Source of the DNA: Sphingomonas melonis
Lineage (GTDB): Bacteria; Pseudomonadota; Alphaproteobacteria; Sphingomonadales; Sphingomonadaceae
Length of the DNA: 64,000 bases
NCBI RefSeq assembly: GCF_013409985.1
Contig: NZ_JACCBY010000002.1
Span: forward strand, 310,001 to 374,000
Direction: 5' to 3'
Position 1 is the first letter of the stretch, and the number at the start of each line of letters is the position of its first letter. The notes beneath the pieces were generated by a model, which saw only the letters and a list, made by a program, of their open reading frames with translations, ran no database searches and was not told the DNA's origin. Shown one piece after another: positions 1-10,317 of this stretch. The position numbers were made by a program, and so were the translations under genes.

Positions 1-714
1 CGGCGTCGGTGAGCCCTCATAGACGTCGGGCGTCCACATGTGGAACGGCACCGCCGCGATCTTGAACGCGATCCCCGCGAAGACGAAGACCAGGCCGAAC
101 AGCAGACCGAGCGACTGCGGCCCGGCATAGGCCGCCGCGATGCCGCTGAACAAGGTCGTGCCCGAGAAGCCGTACACCAGGCTGATCCCGTAGAGCAGGA
201 TGCCGCTCGCCAGCGCGCCGAGCACGAAATACTTCAGGCCCGCTTCCGCCGAGCGCGTGTCGCGGCGCATGAAGCTCGCCAGCACATAGGCGGCGAGGCT
301 CTGCAATTCGAGGCCGACGTAGAGCGTCAGCATGTCGCTCGCCGACACCATCAGGCCCATGCCCGCCGCGGACAGCAGGATCAGCACCGGATATTCCGGG
401 CGCAGATCGTCGCCGTGGGTGCGCTGGAAGAAGTCGGGCGCGATCACGATGCTCACCGCCGCGGCGATGAAGATCAGCACCTTGGCAAACGCGGCGAACG
501 CGTCGGCGCGATACAGGCCGTCGAATGCCGACCCGCCGTAGCTGGCCGGACCGAACAGCGCGAGACACGCGCCGGCGAGGACGGCGACGGCGGCCCACGA
601 TACGGCGCGGGTTGATGCCGATCCGCCCCAGGCGGACACCAGCATCAGGACGATGGCTCCCGCCCCGAGGATCACCTCGGGCAGGGTCATGGCGAGATTG
701 GCGGCGTAATCCAT
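1..714 (-). CDS. nuoN: NADH-quinone oxidoreductase subunit N (partial, C-terminus outside window)
   Basis: This is the antiporter-like membrane subunit N of complex I, one of the proton-pumping subunits in the inner membrane. About 238 residues are visible, beginning MDYAANLAMTLPEV, with several hydrophobic helices and the conserved stretch around FKIAAVPFHMWTPDVYEGSPTP (seen in pieces near the left edge), typical of NuoN/ND2. The ATG at 714 overlaps the TGA of nuoM by one base (TGATG), so the two are translationally coupled. It is the last gene of the nuo operon visible here. The reading frame stays open to base 1, so the rest of the gene lies beyond the window. Confidence 0.95.
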   Translation of the reverse strand, partial: MDYAANLAMTLPEVILGAGAIVLMLVSAWGGSASTRAVSWAAVAVLAGACLALFGPASYGGSAFDGLYRADAFAAFAKVLIFIAAAVSIVIAPDFFQRTHGDDLRPEYPVLILLSAAGMGLMVSASDMLTLYVGLELQSLAAYVLASFMRRDTRSAEAGLKYFVLGALASGILLYGISLVYGFSGTTLFSGIAAAYAGPQSLGLLFGLVFVFAGIAFKIAAVPFHMWTPDVYEGSPTP

Positions 715-2246
715 CAGTGAGCGGTTCCGTGGGCGGCGGCATGCGCCGCTGGAAGGGGCTTGCCGGCAGTCGGCTGGGAGTCGGAGGCGGGCGTCGCACG
801 CTCGATGCGGGCGAGCAGCACGCCGACATCCTTGCGCATCGGCGCCATGAAGCTCTCCGGGTAGACACCCATCCACAGCGTGACGGCGGCGATCGGCGCG
901 AGCAGCCACAATTCGCGGTGCGACAGATCCTCCATCGCACGCACGTCGTCCGACTTGATCTCACCGAAGACGACGCGGCGGTAGAGGTACAGCATATAGG
1001 CCGCGCCAAGGATGATGCTGGTCGTGCAGAGCAACGCGATCCAGGTCGACACCTGATAGGTGCCCATCAGCGACAGGAACTCGGCGACGAAGCCGCTGGT
1101 CCCCGGCAGGCCGATCGACGCCATGGTGAAGAACAGGAAGAACAACGCGTAACGCGGCATGTTGATCGCCAGACCGCCGTAGCGGCTGATCTCTCGGGTG
1201 TGCAGCCGGTCGTAGATGACGCCGACGCACAGGAACAGCGCGCCCGACACCAGCCCGTGGCTGAGCATCATGATCATCGCGCCCTCGATCCCCTGCCGGT
1301 TGAAGGCGAAGAGACCGATGGTGACGATCGCCATATGCGCGACCGACGAATAGGCGATCAGCTTCTTCATGTCGGACTGCACCAGCGCGACGAGCGAGGT
1401 GTAGATCACCGCCACCGCCGACAGGCCGAAGATCAGCCAGGTGAGCTGGCCCGAGGCTTCCGGGAACATCGGCAGGCTGAAGCGCAGGAAGCCATAGCCG
1501 CCGAGCTTGAGCAGCACGCCTGCCAGGATCACCGAGCCGGCGGTCGGCGCCTGCACGTGCGCGTCGGGCAGCCAGGTATGGACCGGCCACATCGGCATCT
1601 TCACCGCGAACGAGGCGAAGAAGGCGAGCCACAGCCAGGTCTGCGCATGCGCCGGGAAGTCATAGGCCTGCAATGCGGGGATGCTCGACGTACCGGCGGT
1701 CTGCGCCATGTAGAGCATCGCGATCAGCATCAGCAGCGAGCCGAGCAGCGTGTACAGGAAGAATTTGTACGACGCGTAGATGCGGTTCACCCCGCCCCAG
1801 ATGCCGATGATCAGATACATCGGGATCAGGCCTGCCTCGAAGAACAGGTAGAAGAGGAACAGATCCTGCGCCGCGAAGGTGCCGATCATCAGCGTTTCGG
1901 TGAGCAGGAACGCCGCCATATATTCGGGCACGCGGTTGGTCACCGAACGCCAGCTCGCGCCGATGCAGATCGGCATCAGGAACACGCTGAGCATGATGAG
2001 CATCAGCGCGAAACCGTCGATGCCGAGGTCCCAGCGGAAGAAGCCGAACGCCGGGCCGTGCTCGACGAACTGCCATTGCGCGCCACCGATATCGTAATTG
2101 GCCCACAGCAGGATGCCGAGCGCCAGATCGACGAAGGTGGCGGCCAGCGCCAGCATGCGGGCGGTGGCGGCGGGAACGAACAGGCAGGCGATCGCCGCGA
2201 GCGCGGGGATCAACAGCATGATCGAGAGGATGGGCAGCCCGGTCAC
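714..2246 (-). CDS. nuoM: NADH-quinone oxidoreductase subunit M
   Basis: This is the 510-aa antiporter-like subunit M (ND4) of complex I, which pumps protons in the membrane arm. The protein is nearly all hydrophobic helices. It carries the signature region KMPMWPVHTWLPDAHVQAPT near residues 215-235, followed by the LLKLGGYGFLRF helix and a conserved lysine-containing helix (MKKLIAYSSVAHM). The length is normal for the family. The ATG at 2246 overlaps the nuoL stop in ATGA, and its own TGA overlaps the nuoN start. The C-terminus ends in a short Ala/His-rich tail. Confidence 0.97.
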   Translation of the reverse strand: MTGLPILSIMLLIPALAAIACLFVPAATARMLALAATFVDLALGILLWANYDIGGAQWQFVEHGPAFGFFRWDLGIDGFALMLIMLSVFLMPICIGASWRSVTNRVPEYMAAFLLTETLMIGTFAAQDLFLFYLFFEAGLIPMYLIIGIWGGVNRIYASYKFFLYTLLGSLLMLIAMLYMAQTAGTSSIPALQAYDFPAHAQTWLWLAFFASFAVKMPMWPVHTWLPDAHVQAPTAGSVILAGVLLKLGGYGFLRFSLPMFPEASGQLTWLIFGLSAVAVIYTSLVALVQSDMKKLIAYSSVAHMAIVTIGLFAFNRQGIEGAMIMMLSHGLVSGALFLCVGVIYDRLHTREISRYGGLAINMPRYALFFLFFTMASIGLPGTSGFVAEFLSLMGTYQVSTWIALLCTTSIILGAAYMLYLYRRVVFGEIKSDDVRAMEDLSHRELWLLAPIAAVTLWMGVYPESFMAPMRKDVGVLLARIERATPASDSQPTAGKPLPAAHAAAHGTAH

Positions 2247-4384
2247 TGTGCGATCGCCCAGGTGACGACGGCGGTCAGACCGATCAGCATGACGAAAGCA
2301 TAAGTATAGACATATCCGTTCTGGAGCCTGCCCGCGAGCCGGCTGGAGAGCTGCACCACCCAGGCCGAGCCGTTCGGCCCGAACCGGTCGATCGTCTGTT
2401 CGTCACCGCGATGCCACAGCAAACGGCCGATGGCGAAGGCGGGGCGGACGAAGATCAGGTGATAGAGTTCGTCGAAATAATATTTGTGGACGAGGAAGCG
2501 GTACAGGATGCGGAACTGGTCCGCGACCTGCGCCGGGAAGCGCGGTGCCTTGATATAGGCGTACCACGCCGTGAACAGCCCGAGCAGCATCGCGATCGTC
2601 GCCGACAATTTGATCGGCACCGGCACCTCGTGCATCGCGTGCATCAGATGCTCGCGGAACGCGATATCGCCCTTCCAGAACATCTCGCCCGCATCCGGCT
2701 CGATGAAATAGCGGTGGAAGACGAAGCCCGCCGCGATCGCACCGATCGACAGGATGATCAGCGGCACCAGCATCGGCCAGGGGCTCTCATGCGGATGGTA
2801 GCCGCCGGTTCCGGCCGGCAGGTCCTGCTGCGACGCACCGTGCACCGACGGGCGATCACCGCTGTCCTCGGCCTGCGCCGGGTTGCCATGCGCCTCGTCG
2901 GGATGATGCGCGTCATGGCCGTGCGCATGCCCGTCATGGGCGTGATCGTCATGGCCGTGGCCATGGGCGTCATGCAGCGCATGCTGGATATGCTCCGACG
3001 CGGCCCAGCGTGGCGTCCCCCAGAAGGTGAGGAACATCAGGCGCCACGAATAGAAGCTGGTGATCAGCGCGACGAGCACGCCGACGAACCATACGCCGGG
3101 CTCGCCCGCCGCCCAGCCCGCCTCGATGATCGCGTCCTTCGAGTGGAAGCCCGCGAAGCCGATGCCGAGCGGATTGCCGAACACCGCCGGCAGGCCGACG
3201 CCGGTGATCGCCAGCGTCCCCATCATCATGCCCCAGAAGGTCAGCGGGATGCTCTTACGCAGGCCGCCGTAATAGCGCATGTCCTGCTCGTGGTGCATCG
3301 CGTGGATGACCGAGCCGGCGCCGAGGAACAGCAGCGCCTTGAAGAAGGCGTGCGTGAACAGGTGGAACATCGCCGCGCCATAGGCGCCGACGCCCGCAGC
3401 GAAGAACATGTAGCCGAGCTGCGAACAGGTCGAATAGGCGATGACGCGCTTGATGTCGGTCTGCACCATGCCGACCGTCGCGGCGAACAGGCAGGTCGCG
3501 GCACCGACGACCATCACGACGTGCAGCGCGGTCGGCGACATCTCGAACATCGGCGACAGGCGGCAGACCATGAAGACGCCGGCGGTGACCATCGTCGCCG
3601 CGTGGATCAGCGCCGACACCGGGGTCGGGCCTTCCATCGCGTCCGGCAGCCAGGTGTGCAGGCCGAGCTGCGCCGACTTGCCCATCGCGCCGACGAACAG
3701 CAGCAGGCAGAGCACCGTCATCGTATCGGCCCGCATGCCGAGGAAGCCGATCGTCGAGCCGGCCATGGTGGGCGCGGCGGCGAGGATCGCGGGGATCGAG
3801 ACGGTGCCGAACACCAGGAAGGTGCCGAAGATGCCGAGCATGAAGCCGAGATCGCCGACGCGGTTGACGACGAACGCCTTGATCGCGGCGGCATTGGCCG
3901 ACGGCTTGCGGAACCAGAAGCCGATCAGCAGGTAGGACGCGAGGCCGACGCCTTCCCAGCCGAAGAACATCTGCACCAGCGTATCCGCGGTCACCAGCAT
4001 CAGCATCGCGAAGGTGAACAGCGACAGATAGGCGAAGAAGCGCGGCTGATCCGGGTCCTCGCTCATATAGCCCCAGCTATAGAGGTGGACGAGCGCCGAC
4101 ACGCTGGTGATCACCACCAGCATGATCGCGGTCAGCTGGTCGACGCGCAGCGACCAGTCGACCGTCATGTCGCCGCTGACAATCCACTTGAGCACCGGCA
4201 CGACGGTCGCCGTGTTGGTGCCGGCGAGGAAGCCGAGGAAGATCGGCCAGCTGAGCAGGCACGAGACGAACAGCGCGCCGGTCGTGATCGCCTTGGCGGG
4301 CACGAAGCCGATCGCCTTGTTGCCGAGGCCGGCGACGAGCGCCGCCAGCAGCGGCAGGAACACGATGAAGAGGATGGAGGTCAC
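2243..4384 (-). CDS. nuoL: NADH-quinone oxidoreductase subunit L
   Basis: This is the 713-aa distal antiporter-like subunit L (ND5) of complex I, with the long lateral helix near the C-terminus. Conserved NuoL features are FGWEGVGLASYLLIGFWF (about residues 141-158), the GLHTWLPDAMEGPTPVSALIHAATMV region (about 241-266), split here only by description, and the IAYSTCSQLGYMF helix. Between two membrane segments at about residues 465-500 lies a strongly histidine-rich loop (blocks such as HGHGHDDHAHDGHAHGHDAH), followed by a polar low-complexity stretch to about 535. The start is ATG and sits 7 bases after the nuoK stop. Confidence 0.97.
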   Translation of the reverse strand: MTSILFIVFLPLLAALVAGLGNKAIGFVPAKAITTGALFVSCLLSWPIFLGFLAGTNTATVVPVLKWIVSGDMTVDWSLRVDQLTAIMLVVITSVSALVHLYSWGYMSEDPDQPRFFAYLSLFTFAMLMLVTADTLVQMFFGWEGVGLASYLLIGFWFRKPSANAAAIKAFVVNRVGDLGFMLGIFGTFLVFGTVSIPAILAAAPTMAGSTIGFLGMRADTMTVLCLLLFVGAMGKSAQLGLHTWLPDAMEGPTPVSALIHAATMVTAGVFMVCRLSPMFEMSPTALHVVMVVGAATCLFAATVGMVQTDIKRVIAYSTCSQLGYMFFAAGVGAYGAAMFHLFTHAFFKALLFLGAGSVIHAMHHEQDMRYYGGLRKSIPLTFWGMMMGTLAITGVGLPAVFGNPLGIGFAGFHSKDAIIEAGWAAGEPGVWFVGVLVALITSFYSWRLMFLTFWGTPRWAASEHIQHALHDAHGHGHDDHAHDGHAHGHDAHHPDEAHGNPAQAEDSGDRPSVHGASQQDLPAGTGGYHPHESPWPMLVPLIILSIGAIAAGFVFHRYFIEPDAGEMFWKGDIAFREHLMHAMHEVPVPIKLSATIAMLLGLFTAWYAYIKAPRFPAQVADQFRILYRFLVHKYYFDELYHLIFVRPAFAIGRLLWHRGDEQTIDRFGPNGSAWVVQLSSRLAGRLQNGYVYTYAFVMLIGLTAVVTWAIAQ

Positions 4385-4390
4385 CGGTAT

Positions 4391-4696
4391 TTAGCCCTTC
4401 ATCCGATTGACGTCGTCGACCGCGATGGTGCCGCGGCCACGGAAATAGATCACCAGGATCGCCAGCCCGATTGCCGCCTCGCCGGCGGCGACGGTCAGCA
4501 CGAACATCGCGAACACCTGCCCCACCAGATCGTGGAGATAGGCCGAAAAGGCGACGAGGTTCAGGTTCACCGCGAGCAGGATCAGCTCGATCGCCATCAG
4601 GATGACGATCAGGTTCTTCCGGTTTGCGAAGATCCCGAGCACGCCCATCGTGAACAGGATCGCCGCGACGACCAGGTAATGCGTAAGACCGATCAC
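4391..4696 (-). CDS. nuoK: NADH-quinone oxidoreductase subunit K
   Basis: This is the 101-aa membrane subunit K (ND4L) of complex I, with three transmembrane helices. The two conserved buried glutamates are seen in [13 protein letters not shown] and in [13 protein letters not shown]. The start is a GTG at 4696 whose last base pairs overlap the nuoJ stop as GTGA, which gives the usual family length of about 101 residues. Longer readings upstream would run through nuoJ in another frame and are rejected. Confidence 0.95.
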   Translation of the reverse strand: MIGLTHYLVVAAILFTMGVLGIFANRKNLIVILMAIELILLAVNLNLVAFSAYLHDLVGQVFAMFVLTVAAGEAAIGLAILVIYFRGRGTIAVDDVNRMKG

Positions 4697-5304
4697 AATT
4701 GGACCCCCTGGCCGACCGGCGGCTGGACGTTGCGCGTCGCGTCCTCGGGACGGCGCGCGTTCTGACGGCTGATGTTCTGGCCGCGGACACCGCCGCGCTG
4801 GCGATGCGTCAGCACGATCGCGCCGATCATCGCGACGAGCAGGACGAAGCCCGCCGCCTCGAACACGAAGAGATAGCGCGTGTAGAGCAGCTGCCCCATC
4901 GCCTGGATGTTCGGCACGCCCTCGTTGATCGGCGCGATACGACGCCCGATCTTCAGGCCGCCGGTGCTCCACGCACCGATGCCGATGAGGATTTCCGCCG
5001 CCAGCGCGACCGCGAGCGCGAAGCCGAGTGCGGCATAGCGCGCGACACCGGCGCGCAGCTGCGCGACCTCGATGTCCAGCATCATCACCACGAACAGGAA
5101 CAGCACGGCGACAGCCCCGACGTAGACGATTACGAGGAGCATCGCGATGAACTCCGCCCCGACGAGCACCATCAGCCCCGCCGCGTTGAAGAAGGCGAGG
5201 ATCAGCCACATCACCGAATGGACCGGATTGCGCGACGAGATCGTCATCGCCCCCGAACCGATCACGATGATCGCGAAGAGATAAAAGGCTATGGCCTGGA
5301 TCAC
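4693..5304 (-). CDS. nuoJ: NADH-quinone oxidoreductase subunit J
   Basis: This is the 203-aa membrane subunit J (ND6) of complex I. It has five hydrophobic helices. The conserved third helix with its pi-bulge region is visible as [19 protein letters not shown]. The start is GTG at 5304, 43 bases after the nuoI stop, one of the few real gaps in this operon. The C-terminal about 35 residues are polar and Arg/Gln-rich, which is common in alphaproteobacterial NuoJ. Its TGA overlaps the nuoK GTG start. Confidence 0.95.
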   Translation of the reverse strand: MIQAIAFYLFAIIVIGSGAMTISSRNPVHSVMWLILAFFNAAGLMVLVGAEFIAMLLVIVYVGAVAVLFLFVVMMLDIEVAQLRAGVARYAALGFALAVALAAEILIGIGAWSTGGLKIGRRIAPINEGVPNIQAMGQLLYTRYLFVFEAAGFVLLVAMIGAIVLTHRQRGGVRGQNISRQNARRPEDATRNVQPPVGQGVQL

Positions 5305-5347
5305 GAGTTGGTCGGCCCCCTAAGCCCGGAATCGAATGCGGCGCGCA

Positions 5348-5833
5348 TTAACGGTATGGCGCATCGGCGGCAAGGTTCGCCGCAATCGCGCGTTCCCAGC
5401 GGTCACCATTGTCGAGCAGCTTGGCCTTGTCGTAGATCAGCTCCTCGCGCGTCTCGGTCGAGAATTCGTAGTTCGGCCCCTCGACGATCGCATCGACCGG
5501 GCACGCTTCCTGACACAGGCCGCAATAGATGCACTTGGTCATGTCGATGTCGTAGCGCGTCGTGCGGCGGCTGCCGTCGTCGCGCGGCTCGGCCTCGATC
5601 GTGATCGCCTGCGCCGGGCACACCGCCTCGCACAGCTTGCACGCAATGCAGCGTTCCTCGCCGTTGGGGTAGCGGCGCAACACGTGCTCGCCGCGGAACC
5701 GCGGGCTGACCGGGTTGCGCTCATACGGGTAGTTGATCGTCGCCTTGGGCTTGAAGAAATACTTCAGCGTGAGGGCGTGCGCCTTCACGAACTCCCACAA
5801 GGTGAACGACTTGATGATCTGTCCGACGCTCAA
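5348..5833 (-). CDS. nuoI: NADH-quinone oxidoreductase subunit I
   Basis: This is the 161-aa ferredoxin-like subunit I, which carries clusters N6a and N6b and passes electrons towards N2 in the complex I peripheral arm. Two complete 4Fe-4S motifs are seen: Cys62, 65, 68, 72 ([12 protein letters not shown]) and Cys101, 104, 107, 111 ([12 protein letters not shown]). The N-terminus is an amphipathic helix followed by the [12 protein letters not shown] motif. The start is most likely TTG at 5833, since it overlaps the stop of the small upstream gene as TTGA and gives the standard N-terminus. A rare start codon here may lower translation relative to its neighbours. Confidence 0.94.
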   Translation of the reverse strand: MSVGQIIKSFTLWEFVKAHALTLKYFFKPKATINYPYERNPVSPRFRGEHVLRRYPNGEERCIACKLCEAVCPAQAITIEAEPRDDGSRRTTRYDIDMTKCIYCGLCQEACPVDAIVEGPNYEFSTETREELIYDKAKLLDNGDRWERAIAANLAADAPYR

Positions 5834-5961
5834 GAGCTCAATCCCATCATTCGGTCGATCAACACGACCATCAATCCGATCCCGACGCCCGCGAGCGCCC
5901 GGTCACGCAAGGCCTGCGGCCTGAGGCCGCGGGCGATCATCCATTCGCTGGCCCGGCTCAT
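5830..5961 (-). CDS. 43-aa single-span membrane protein inside the nuo operon
   Basis: I do not recognise this small protein. It begins [13 protein letters not shown], has a basic linker, then one likely membrane helix (about residues 23-41, [19 protein letters not shown]). The case for a real gene is its position. Its ATG overlaps the nuoH stop as ATGA, and its TGA overlaps the nuoI TTG start as TTGA, so it fills the nuoH-nuoI gap exactly. Complex I in alphaproteobacteria has accessory subunits and other species carry unidentified reading frames in nuo operons, so a small lineage-specific subunit or assembly factor is plausible. That role is inference. An alternative is a translational coupling leader for nuoI. 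Confidence 0.65.
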   Translation of the reverse strand: MSRASEWMIARGLRPQALRDRALAGVGIGLMVVLIDRMMGLSS

Positions 5962-7013
5962 CCGCCGACGGGTACGCGCATCAGCATCAGCACGCCCGAC
6001 ACCAGGAACACCCAGAACAGCGACAGCGGCAGGAACACCTTCCACCCCAGCCGCATCAGCTGGTCGTAGCGGTAGCGCGGCACGGTCGCCTTGACCCAGC
6101 TGAAGACGAAGAAGAAGAACAGCATCTTCGCGAACAGCCAGATGATCCCGGGCACGTAATAGAGCGGCGCCCAGTCGATCGGCGGCAGCCAGCCACCCCA
6201 GAACAGCGTCGCGTTGAGCGCGCACATCAGCAGCACGTTGGCATATTCGCCGAGCCAGAAGAGCGCGAAGCTCATCGAGCTATATTCGGTCTGGTAACCG
6301 GCGACGAGCTCGCTCTCCGCCTCGGTCAGATCGAACGGCGCGCGCTGCGTCTCGGCGAGGCTGGAGATGAAGAACATCACCGCCATCGGAAACAGCAGCG
6401 GGTTGATGCCGAATGCGTTGATGTGAAGGTTGAGCGTGCTGGTCTGCGCCATCACGATGCCGCTGAGGTTGAACGTCCCCGCCCACATCACGACCGAGAT
6501 CAGGATGAAGCCGATCGCGACTTCGTAGCTGACCATCTGCGCCGCGGCGCGCAGCGCCGAATAGAAGGGATATTTCGAGTTCGACGCCCAGCCCGACAGG
6601 ATCACGCCATAGACGCCGAGCGACGAGGCGGCGAGCACGTAGAGCAGGCCGACGTTGATGTCGGCGAGCACCACGCCGGCACCGAACGGCACCACCGCCC
6701 AGACGATGAGCGCCACCGTGAAGGTGATGATCGGCGCAAGCAGGAACAGGCCGCGGTTGGCGGCCGCCGGAACGATCGTCTCCTGCAGGAAGACCTTGAG
6801 GCCGTCGGCGAACGACTGGAGCAGACCGAACGGGCCGACGACGTTGGGGCCGCGACGCAGCGCCATCGCCGCCCAGATCTTGCGATCGGCATAGATGATC
6901 ATCGCCACGGCGAGCATCAGCGGCAGCGCGATGACCAGGATGCCGACGATCGTCGCGACGAACCATGCCCATCCGTAGGACATGCCGACGGTGGTGTTGA
7001 AAAACTCGGTCAC
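5958..7013 (-). CDS. nuoH: NADH-quinone oxidoreductase subunit H
   Basis: This is the 351-aa membrane subunit H (ND1), which forms part of the quinone chamber at the junction of the two arms of complex I. Conserved motifs are [18 protein letters not shown] (about residues 40-57), [14 protein letters not shown] just after it, and the charged loop around [20 protein letters not shown] (about 215-235), which lines the quinone channel. It has about eight helices. The GTG start at 7013 overlaps the nuoG stop as GTGA. Its stop overlaps the ATG of a small membrane-protein gene rather than nuoI directly. Confidence 0.96.
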   Translation of the reverse strand: MTEFFNTTVGMSYGWAWFVATIVGILVIALPLMLAVAMIIYADRKIWAAMALRRGPNVVGPFGLLQSFADGLKVFLQETIVPAAANRGLFLLAPIITFTVALIVWAVVPFGAGVVLADINVGLLYVLAASSLGVYGVILSGWASNSKYPFYSALRAAAQMVSYEVAIGFILISVVMWAGTFNLSGIVMAQTSTLNLHINAFGINPLLFPMAVMFFISSLAETQRAPFDLTEAESELVAGYQTEYSSMSFALFWLGEYANVLLMCALNATLFWGGWLPPIDWAPLYYVPGIIWLFAKMLFFFFVFSWVKATVPRYRYDQLMRLGWKVFLPLSLFWVFLVSGVLMLMRVPVGG

Positions 7014-9013
7014 TCCGCCGCCTCCGCGAACGTCTCGCCATGGACCAGTTCGGCCGAACAGCGCTGCATCGTCGGGGACGCGCGGCAGATGGCGTTGGTC
7101 AGATAGAAATCCTTGATCGGATAGCCGGTGAGGCTCCCCTGCCCGGCGCCATCGAGCGCCGGCGGGTTCCAGTCATAGCCGGCGAGCTGGCCGACGTTGC
7201 GCAGCGCAGGCACTTCGGTCGCCATCGCTTCGCGCAGCCCGGCAAGGCTGTCGAAGGGCAGCGTTACGCCGAGCACTTCGGACAGCGCGCGGAAGATCGT
7301 CCAATCCTCGCGCGCGTCGCCGGGGGCGAACACCGCGCGCTCGCCACGCTGGACGCGCCCTTCGAGATTGACCCAGGTGCCCGACTTCTCGGCATAGGTC
7401 ACGCCCGGCAGGATGACGTCGGCATGATGCGCGCCGGTGTCGCCGTGATGGCCGACATAGACCTTGAAGCCGCCGAACCTGGTGTAGTCCACCTCGTCCG
7501 CGCCGAGGAAGAAGGTCACCGCCGCCTGCGAGAGATCGGCGATGCCGCCCTTCTGCGCATAGCCGAGCATCAGCCCGCCCATCCGGCTCGCCGCCATATG
7601 GACGACGTTGAAGCCGTTCCAGCCGTCGCGGACCAGGTTGAACTGCTTGGCAAACGCAAGCGCCGCGGCATGGCCGCCCTTCATCGCGCCACCGCCGACG
7701 ATGACCATCGGCTTGGCCGCGTCACCGAACAGCTTGGCGACCGCCTCGGGCAGATTGCCGAGCAGCGACAGGTCGGCACCCAGCCATTCGACCTTGTAGG
7801 TCAGCTCGGTTTCCGGCCCGATCGCGAAGACCTTCGCGCCCTTTTTGATCGCCTTGCGGATGCGGGTGTTCACCAGCGGCGCTTCCCAGCGCAGATTGGT
7901 GCCGACCAGCAGGATCGCATCGGCTTCTTCGACGCCGGCGATCGTGGTGTTGAAATTGACCGCGGCGAGGCTCGACGTGTCATAGTCCATGCCCGTCTGC
8001 CGCCCTTCGAGCAGCGACGACCCGAGCTTCGCGAGCAGCGCCTTGGCGGCGTACATCGTCTCGCAGTCGACCAGATCGCCCGCCACCGCCGCGACGTTCG
8101 CGCCGGCGGCCTCGACCTTGGTCTTGATGACCGCGAACGCCTCGTCCCAGCTTACCGGGGCGAGCTTGCCCTCACGGCGCACATAGGGACGGTCGAGACG
8201 CCGACGGACGAGGCCGTCGACATGGTGACGCGTCTTGTCGTGCGCCCATTCCTCGTTGACGTCCTCGTTGATGCGCGGGACGCAGCGCAGCACCTGACGG
8301 CCGCGGCTGTCGAGGCGGATGTTGGTGCCGACCGCATCCTGCACGTCGATGGTGAGCGTCTTCTTGAGCTCCCACGGCCGCGCTTCGTACGAATAGGGCT
8401 TCGAGGTCAGCGCGCCGACCGGGCAGAGATCGACGACGTTGCCGCTCAGCTCGCTGGTGACCGCCTGCTCGAGATAGCTGGTGATCTGCATGTCCTCGCC
8501 GCGATAGATCGCGCCGATCTCCTCGACCCCGGCGACCTCTTCGGCGAAGCGGACGCAGCGGGTGCACTGGATGCAGCGGGTCATGATCGTCTTGACGATC
8601 GGACCCATGTATTTCTCGGTCACCGCCCGCTTGTTCTCGGTGTAGCGGCTATGGCCCTTGCCATAGGCGACCGACTGGTCCTGCAGATCGCATTCGCCGC
8701 CCTGATCGCAGATCGGGCAGTCGAGCGGATGGTTGATCAGCAGGAATTCCATCACGCCCTCGCGGGCGTTCTTCACCATCGGCGTGGTCGTAAACACTTC
8801 CTGATTATCCGCGGCGGGCAATGCGCACGAGGCCTGGGGCTTGGGCGGCCCCGGCTTCACCTCGACGAGGCACATGCGGCAATTGCCGGCGATCGACAGC
8901 CGCTCATGGTAGCAGAAGCGCGGGATTTCCTTGCCCGCGGCTTCGCATGCCTGGAGGACCGTCGCGCCCTGCGGCACCTCGACCTCGATCCCGTCTACTT
9001 TCAGCTTCGGCAT
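7010..9013 (-). CDS. nuoG: NADH-quinone oxidoreductase subunit G
   Basis: This is the 667-aa iron-sulfur subunit G of the peripheral arm. The N-terminal ferredoxin-like domain (1-80) has the 2Fe-2S ligands in [19 protein letters not shown]. Next comes the His/Cys cluster region ([19 protein letters not shown], about 93-111) and a 4Fe-4S site ([19 protein letters not shown], about 146-164). The rest is a molybdopterin-oxidoreductase-like fold without a molybdenum cofactor role in this family. The ATG at 9013 overlaps the nuoF stop by one base (TAATG). The length is in the normal range for alphaproteobacteria. Confidence 0.96.
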   Translation of the reverse strand: MPKLKVDGIEVEVPQGATVLQACEAAGKEIPRFCYHERLSIAGNCRMCLVEVKPGPPKPQASCALPAADNQEVFTTTPMVKNAREGVMEFLLINHPLDCPICDQGGECDLQDQSVAYGKGHSRYTENKRAVTEKYMGPIVKTIMTRCIQCTRCVRFAEEVAGVEEIGAIYRGEDMQITSYLEQAVTSELSGNVVDLCPVGALTSKPYSYEARPWELKKTLTIDVQDAVGTNIRLDSRGRQVLRCVPRINEDVNEEWAHDKTRHHVDGLVRRRLDRPYVRREGKLAPVSWDEAFAVIKTKVEAAGANVAAVAGDLVDCETMYAAKALLAKLGSSLLEGRQTGMDYDTSSLAAVNFNTTIAGVEEADAILLVGTNLRWEAPLVNTRIRKAIKKGAKVFAIGPETELTYKVEWLGADLSLLGNLPEAVAKLFGDAAKPMVIVGGGAMKGGHAAALAFAKQFNLVRDGWNGFNVVHMAASRMGGLMLGYAQKGGIADLSQAAVTFFLGADEVDYTRFGGFKVYVGHHGDTGAHHADVILPGVTYAEKSGTWVNLEGRVQRGERAVFAPGDAREDWTIFRALSEVLGVTLPFDSLAGLREAMATEVPALRNVGQLAGYDWNPPALDGAGQGSLTGYPIKDFYLTNAICRASPTMQRCSAELVHGETFAEAAE

Positions 9014-10317
9014 TATTCGGCAGCTTCCTGCATCGGCGTCATGTCGCCGCCGCTACGTTCGTTGATCCGGCGCTCCAGCTCGGGGCGGAAGTGACGGATG
9101 AGACCCTGGATCGGCCATGCCGCGGCATCGCCGAGCGCGCAGATCGTGTGACCCTCGACCTGCTTGGTGACCTGGTGCAGCGTATCGATCTCGGCGACGT
9201 CGGCGTCGCCGGTACGCAGCCGCTCCATCACGCGCCACATCCAGCCGGTGCCTTCGCGGCACGGCGTGCACTGACCGCAGCTCTCGTGCTTGTAGAAGTA
9301 CGAGATACGGCTGATCGCGCGGACGATGTCGGTCGACTTGTCCATGACGATCACCGCCGCGGTGCCGAGGCCCGAGCCGACCGCCTTGAGGCCGTCGAAG
9401 TCCATCGGCGCATCGATGATGTCCTTGGCCGGCACCAGCGGCACCGACGAGCCTCCCGGGATCACCGCCAGCAGATTGTCCCAGCCGCCGCGGATACCGC
9501 CGCAATGCGTCTCGATCAGTTCGCGGAACGACAGGCCCATCGCATCCTCAACCACGCAGGGTCGATTCACATGCCCGCTGATCTGGTAGAGCTTGGTGCC
9601 CTTGTTGTTCTCGCGGCCGAAGCTGGAGAACCACGACGCGCCGCGACGCAGGATCGTCGGTGCGACCGCGATCGATTCGACATTGTTGACCGTCGTCGGG
9701 CAGCCGTAGAGGCCCGCACCCGCCGGGAATGGCGGCTTGAGCCGCGGCTGGCCCTTCTTGCCCTCGAGGCTTTCGAGCATCGCGGTCTCTTCGCCGCAGA
9801 TATAGGCGCCGGCGCCGCGGTGGACGAAGACGTCGAAGTCATAGCCCGAGCCGCTGGCGTTCTTGCCGATCAGGCCCTTGTCATACGCCTCGGCGACCGC
9901 CGCGAATAGCGTCTCGGCCTCGCGGATATATTCGCCGCGAATGTAGATGTAGGCGGCACGCGCGCGCATCGCATAGCCGGCGATCAGCGCGCCCTCGATC
10001 AGCTTGTGCGGATCGTGGCGGATGATCTCGCGGTCCTTGCACGAACCGGGCTCGGATTCGTCGGCGTTGATGACGAGGAAGTTCGGCCGGTCGGGCTTGG
10101 GCTCCTTGGGCATGAACGACCATTTGGTGCCGGTCGGGAAGCCCGCGCCGCCACGGCCGCGCAGCCCGCTTGCCTTGATGACGTCGATGATCGCGTCCTG
10201 GCCGAGCGCCATCAGCGCCTTGGTGTTGTCCCAGTCGCCACGCTTCAGCGCCGCGTCGAGGTTCCAAGGCTGGAACCCGTAGACGTTGGTGAAGATGCGG
10301 TCCTTGTCAGCCAGCAT
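9013..10317 (-). CDS. nuoF: NADH-quinone oxidoreductase subunit F
   Basis: This is the 434-aa flavoprotein subunit F, which oxidises NADH with FMN and holds cluster N3. The NADH/FMN-binding glycine loop [13 protein letters not shown] is at about residues 51-63, a second conserved stretch [14 protein letters not shown] follows near 180, and the 4Fe-4S ligands [14 protein letters not shown] are near 350 with the final Cys in CALGDAA. I chose ATG 10317 ([11 protein letters not shown]), which overlaps the nuoE stop in TGATG. The same frame is open further upstream, but that part lies inside nuoE in another frame and is not conserved. Confidence 0.97.
   Translation of the reverse strand: MLADKDRIFTNVYGFQPWNLDAALKRGDWDNTKALMALGQDAIIDVIKASGLRGRGGAGFPTGTKWSFMPKEPKPDRPNFLVINADESEPGSCKDREIIRHDPHKLIEGALIAGYAMRARAAYIYIRGEYIREAETLFAAVAEAYDKGLIGKNASGSGYDFDVFVHRGAGAYICGEETAMLESLEGKKGQPRLKPPFPAGAGLYGCPTTVNNVESIAVAPTILRRGASWFSSFGRENNKGTKLYQISGHVNRPCVVEDAMGLSFRELIETHCGGIRGGWDNLLAVIPGGSSVPLVPAKDIIDAPMDFDGLKAVGSGLGTAAVIVMDKSTDIVRAISRISYFYKHESCGQCTPCREGTGWMWRVMERLRTGDADVAEIDTLHQVTKQVEGHTICALGDAAAWPIQGLIRHFRPELERRINERSGGDMTPMQEAAE

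Noticed and set aside
525..2303. Long open frame on the plus strand opposite nuoM
   Set aside because: It is a GC-driven shadow: highly charged, Arg/Glu/His-rich composition, and it lies wholly opposite well-conserved nuoM/nuoN.
2411..4765. 784-aa open frame on the plus strand opposite nuoL/nuoK
   Set aside because: It has the same shadow composition and no homology-like motifs, while the minus strand encodes clear complex I subunits.
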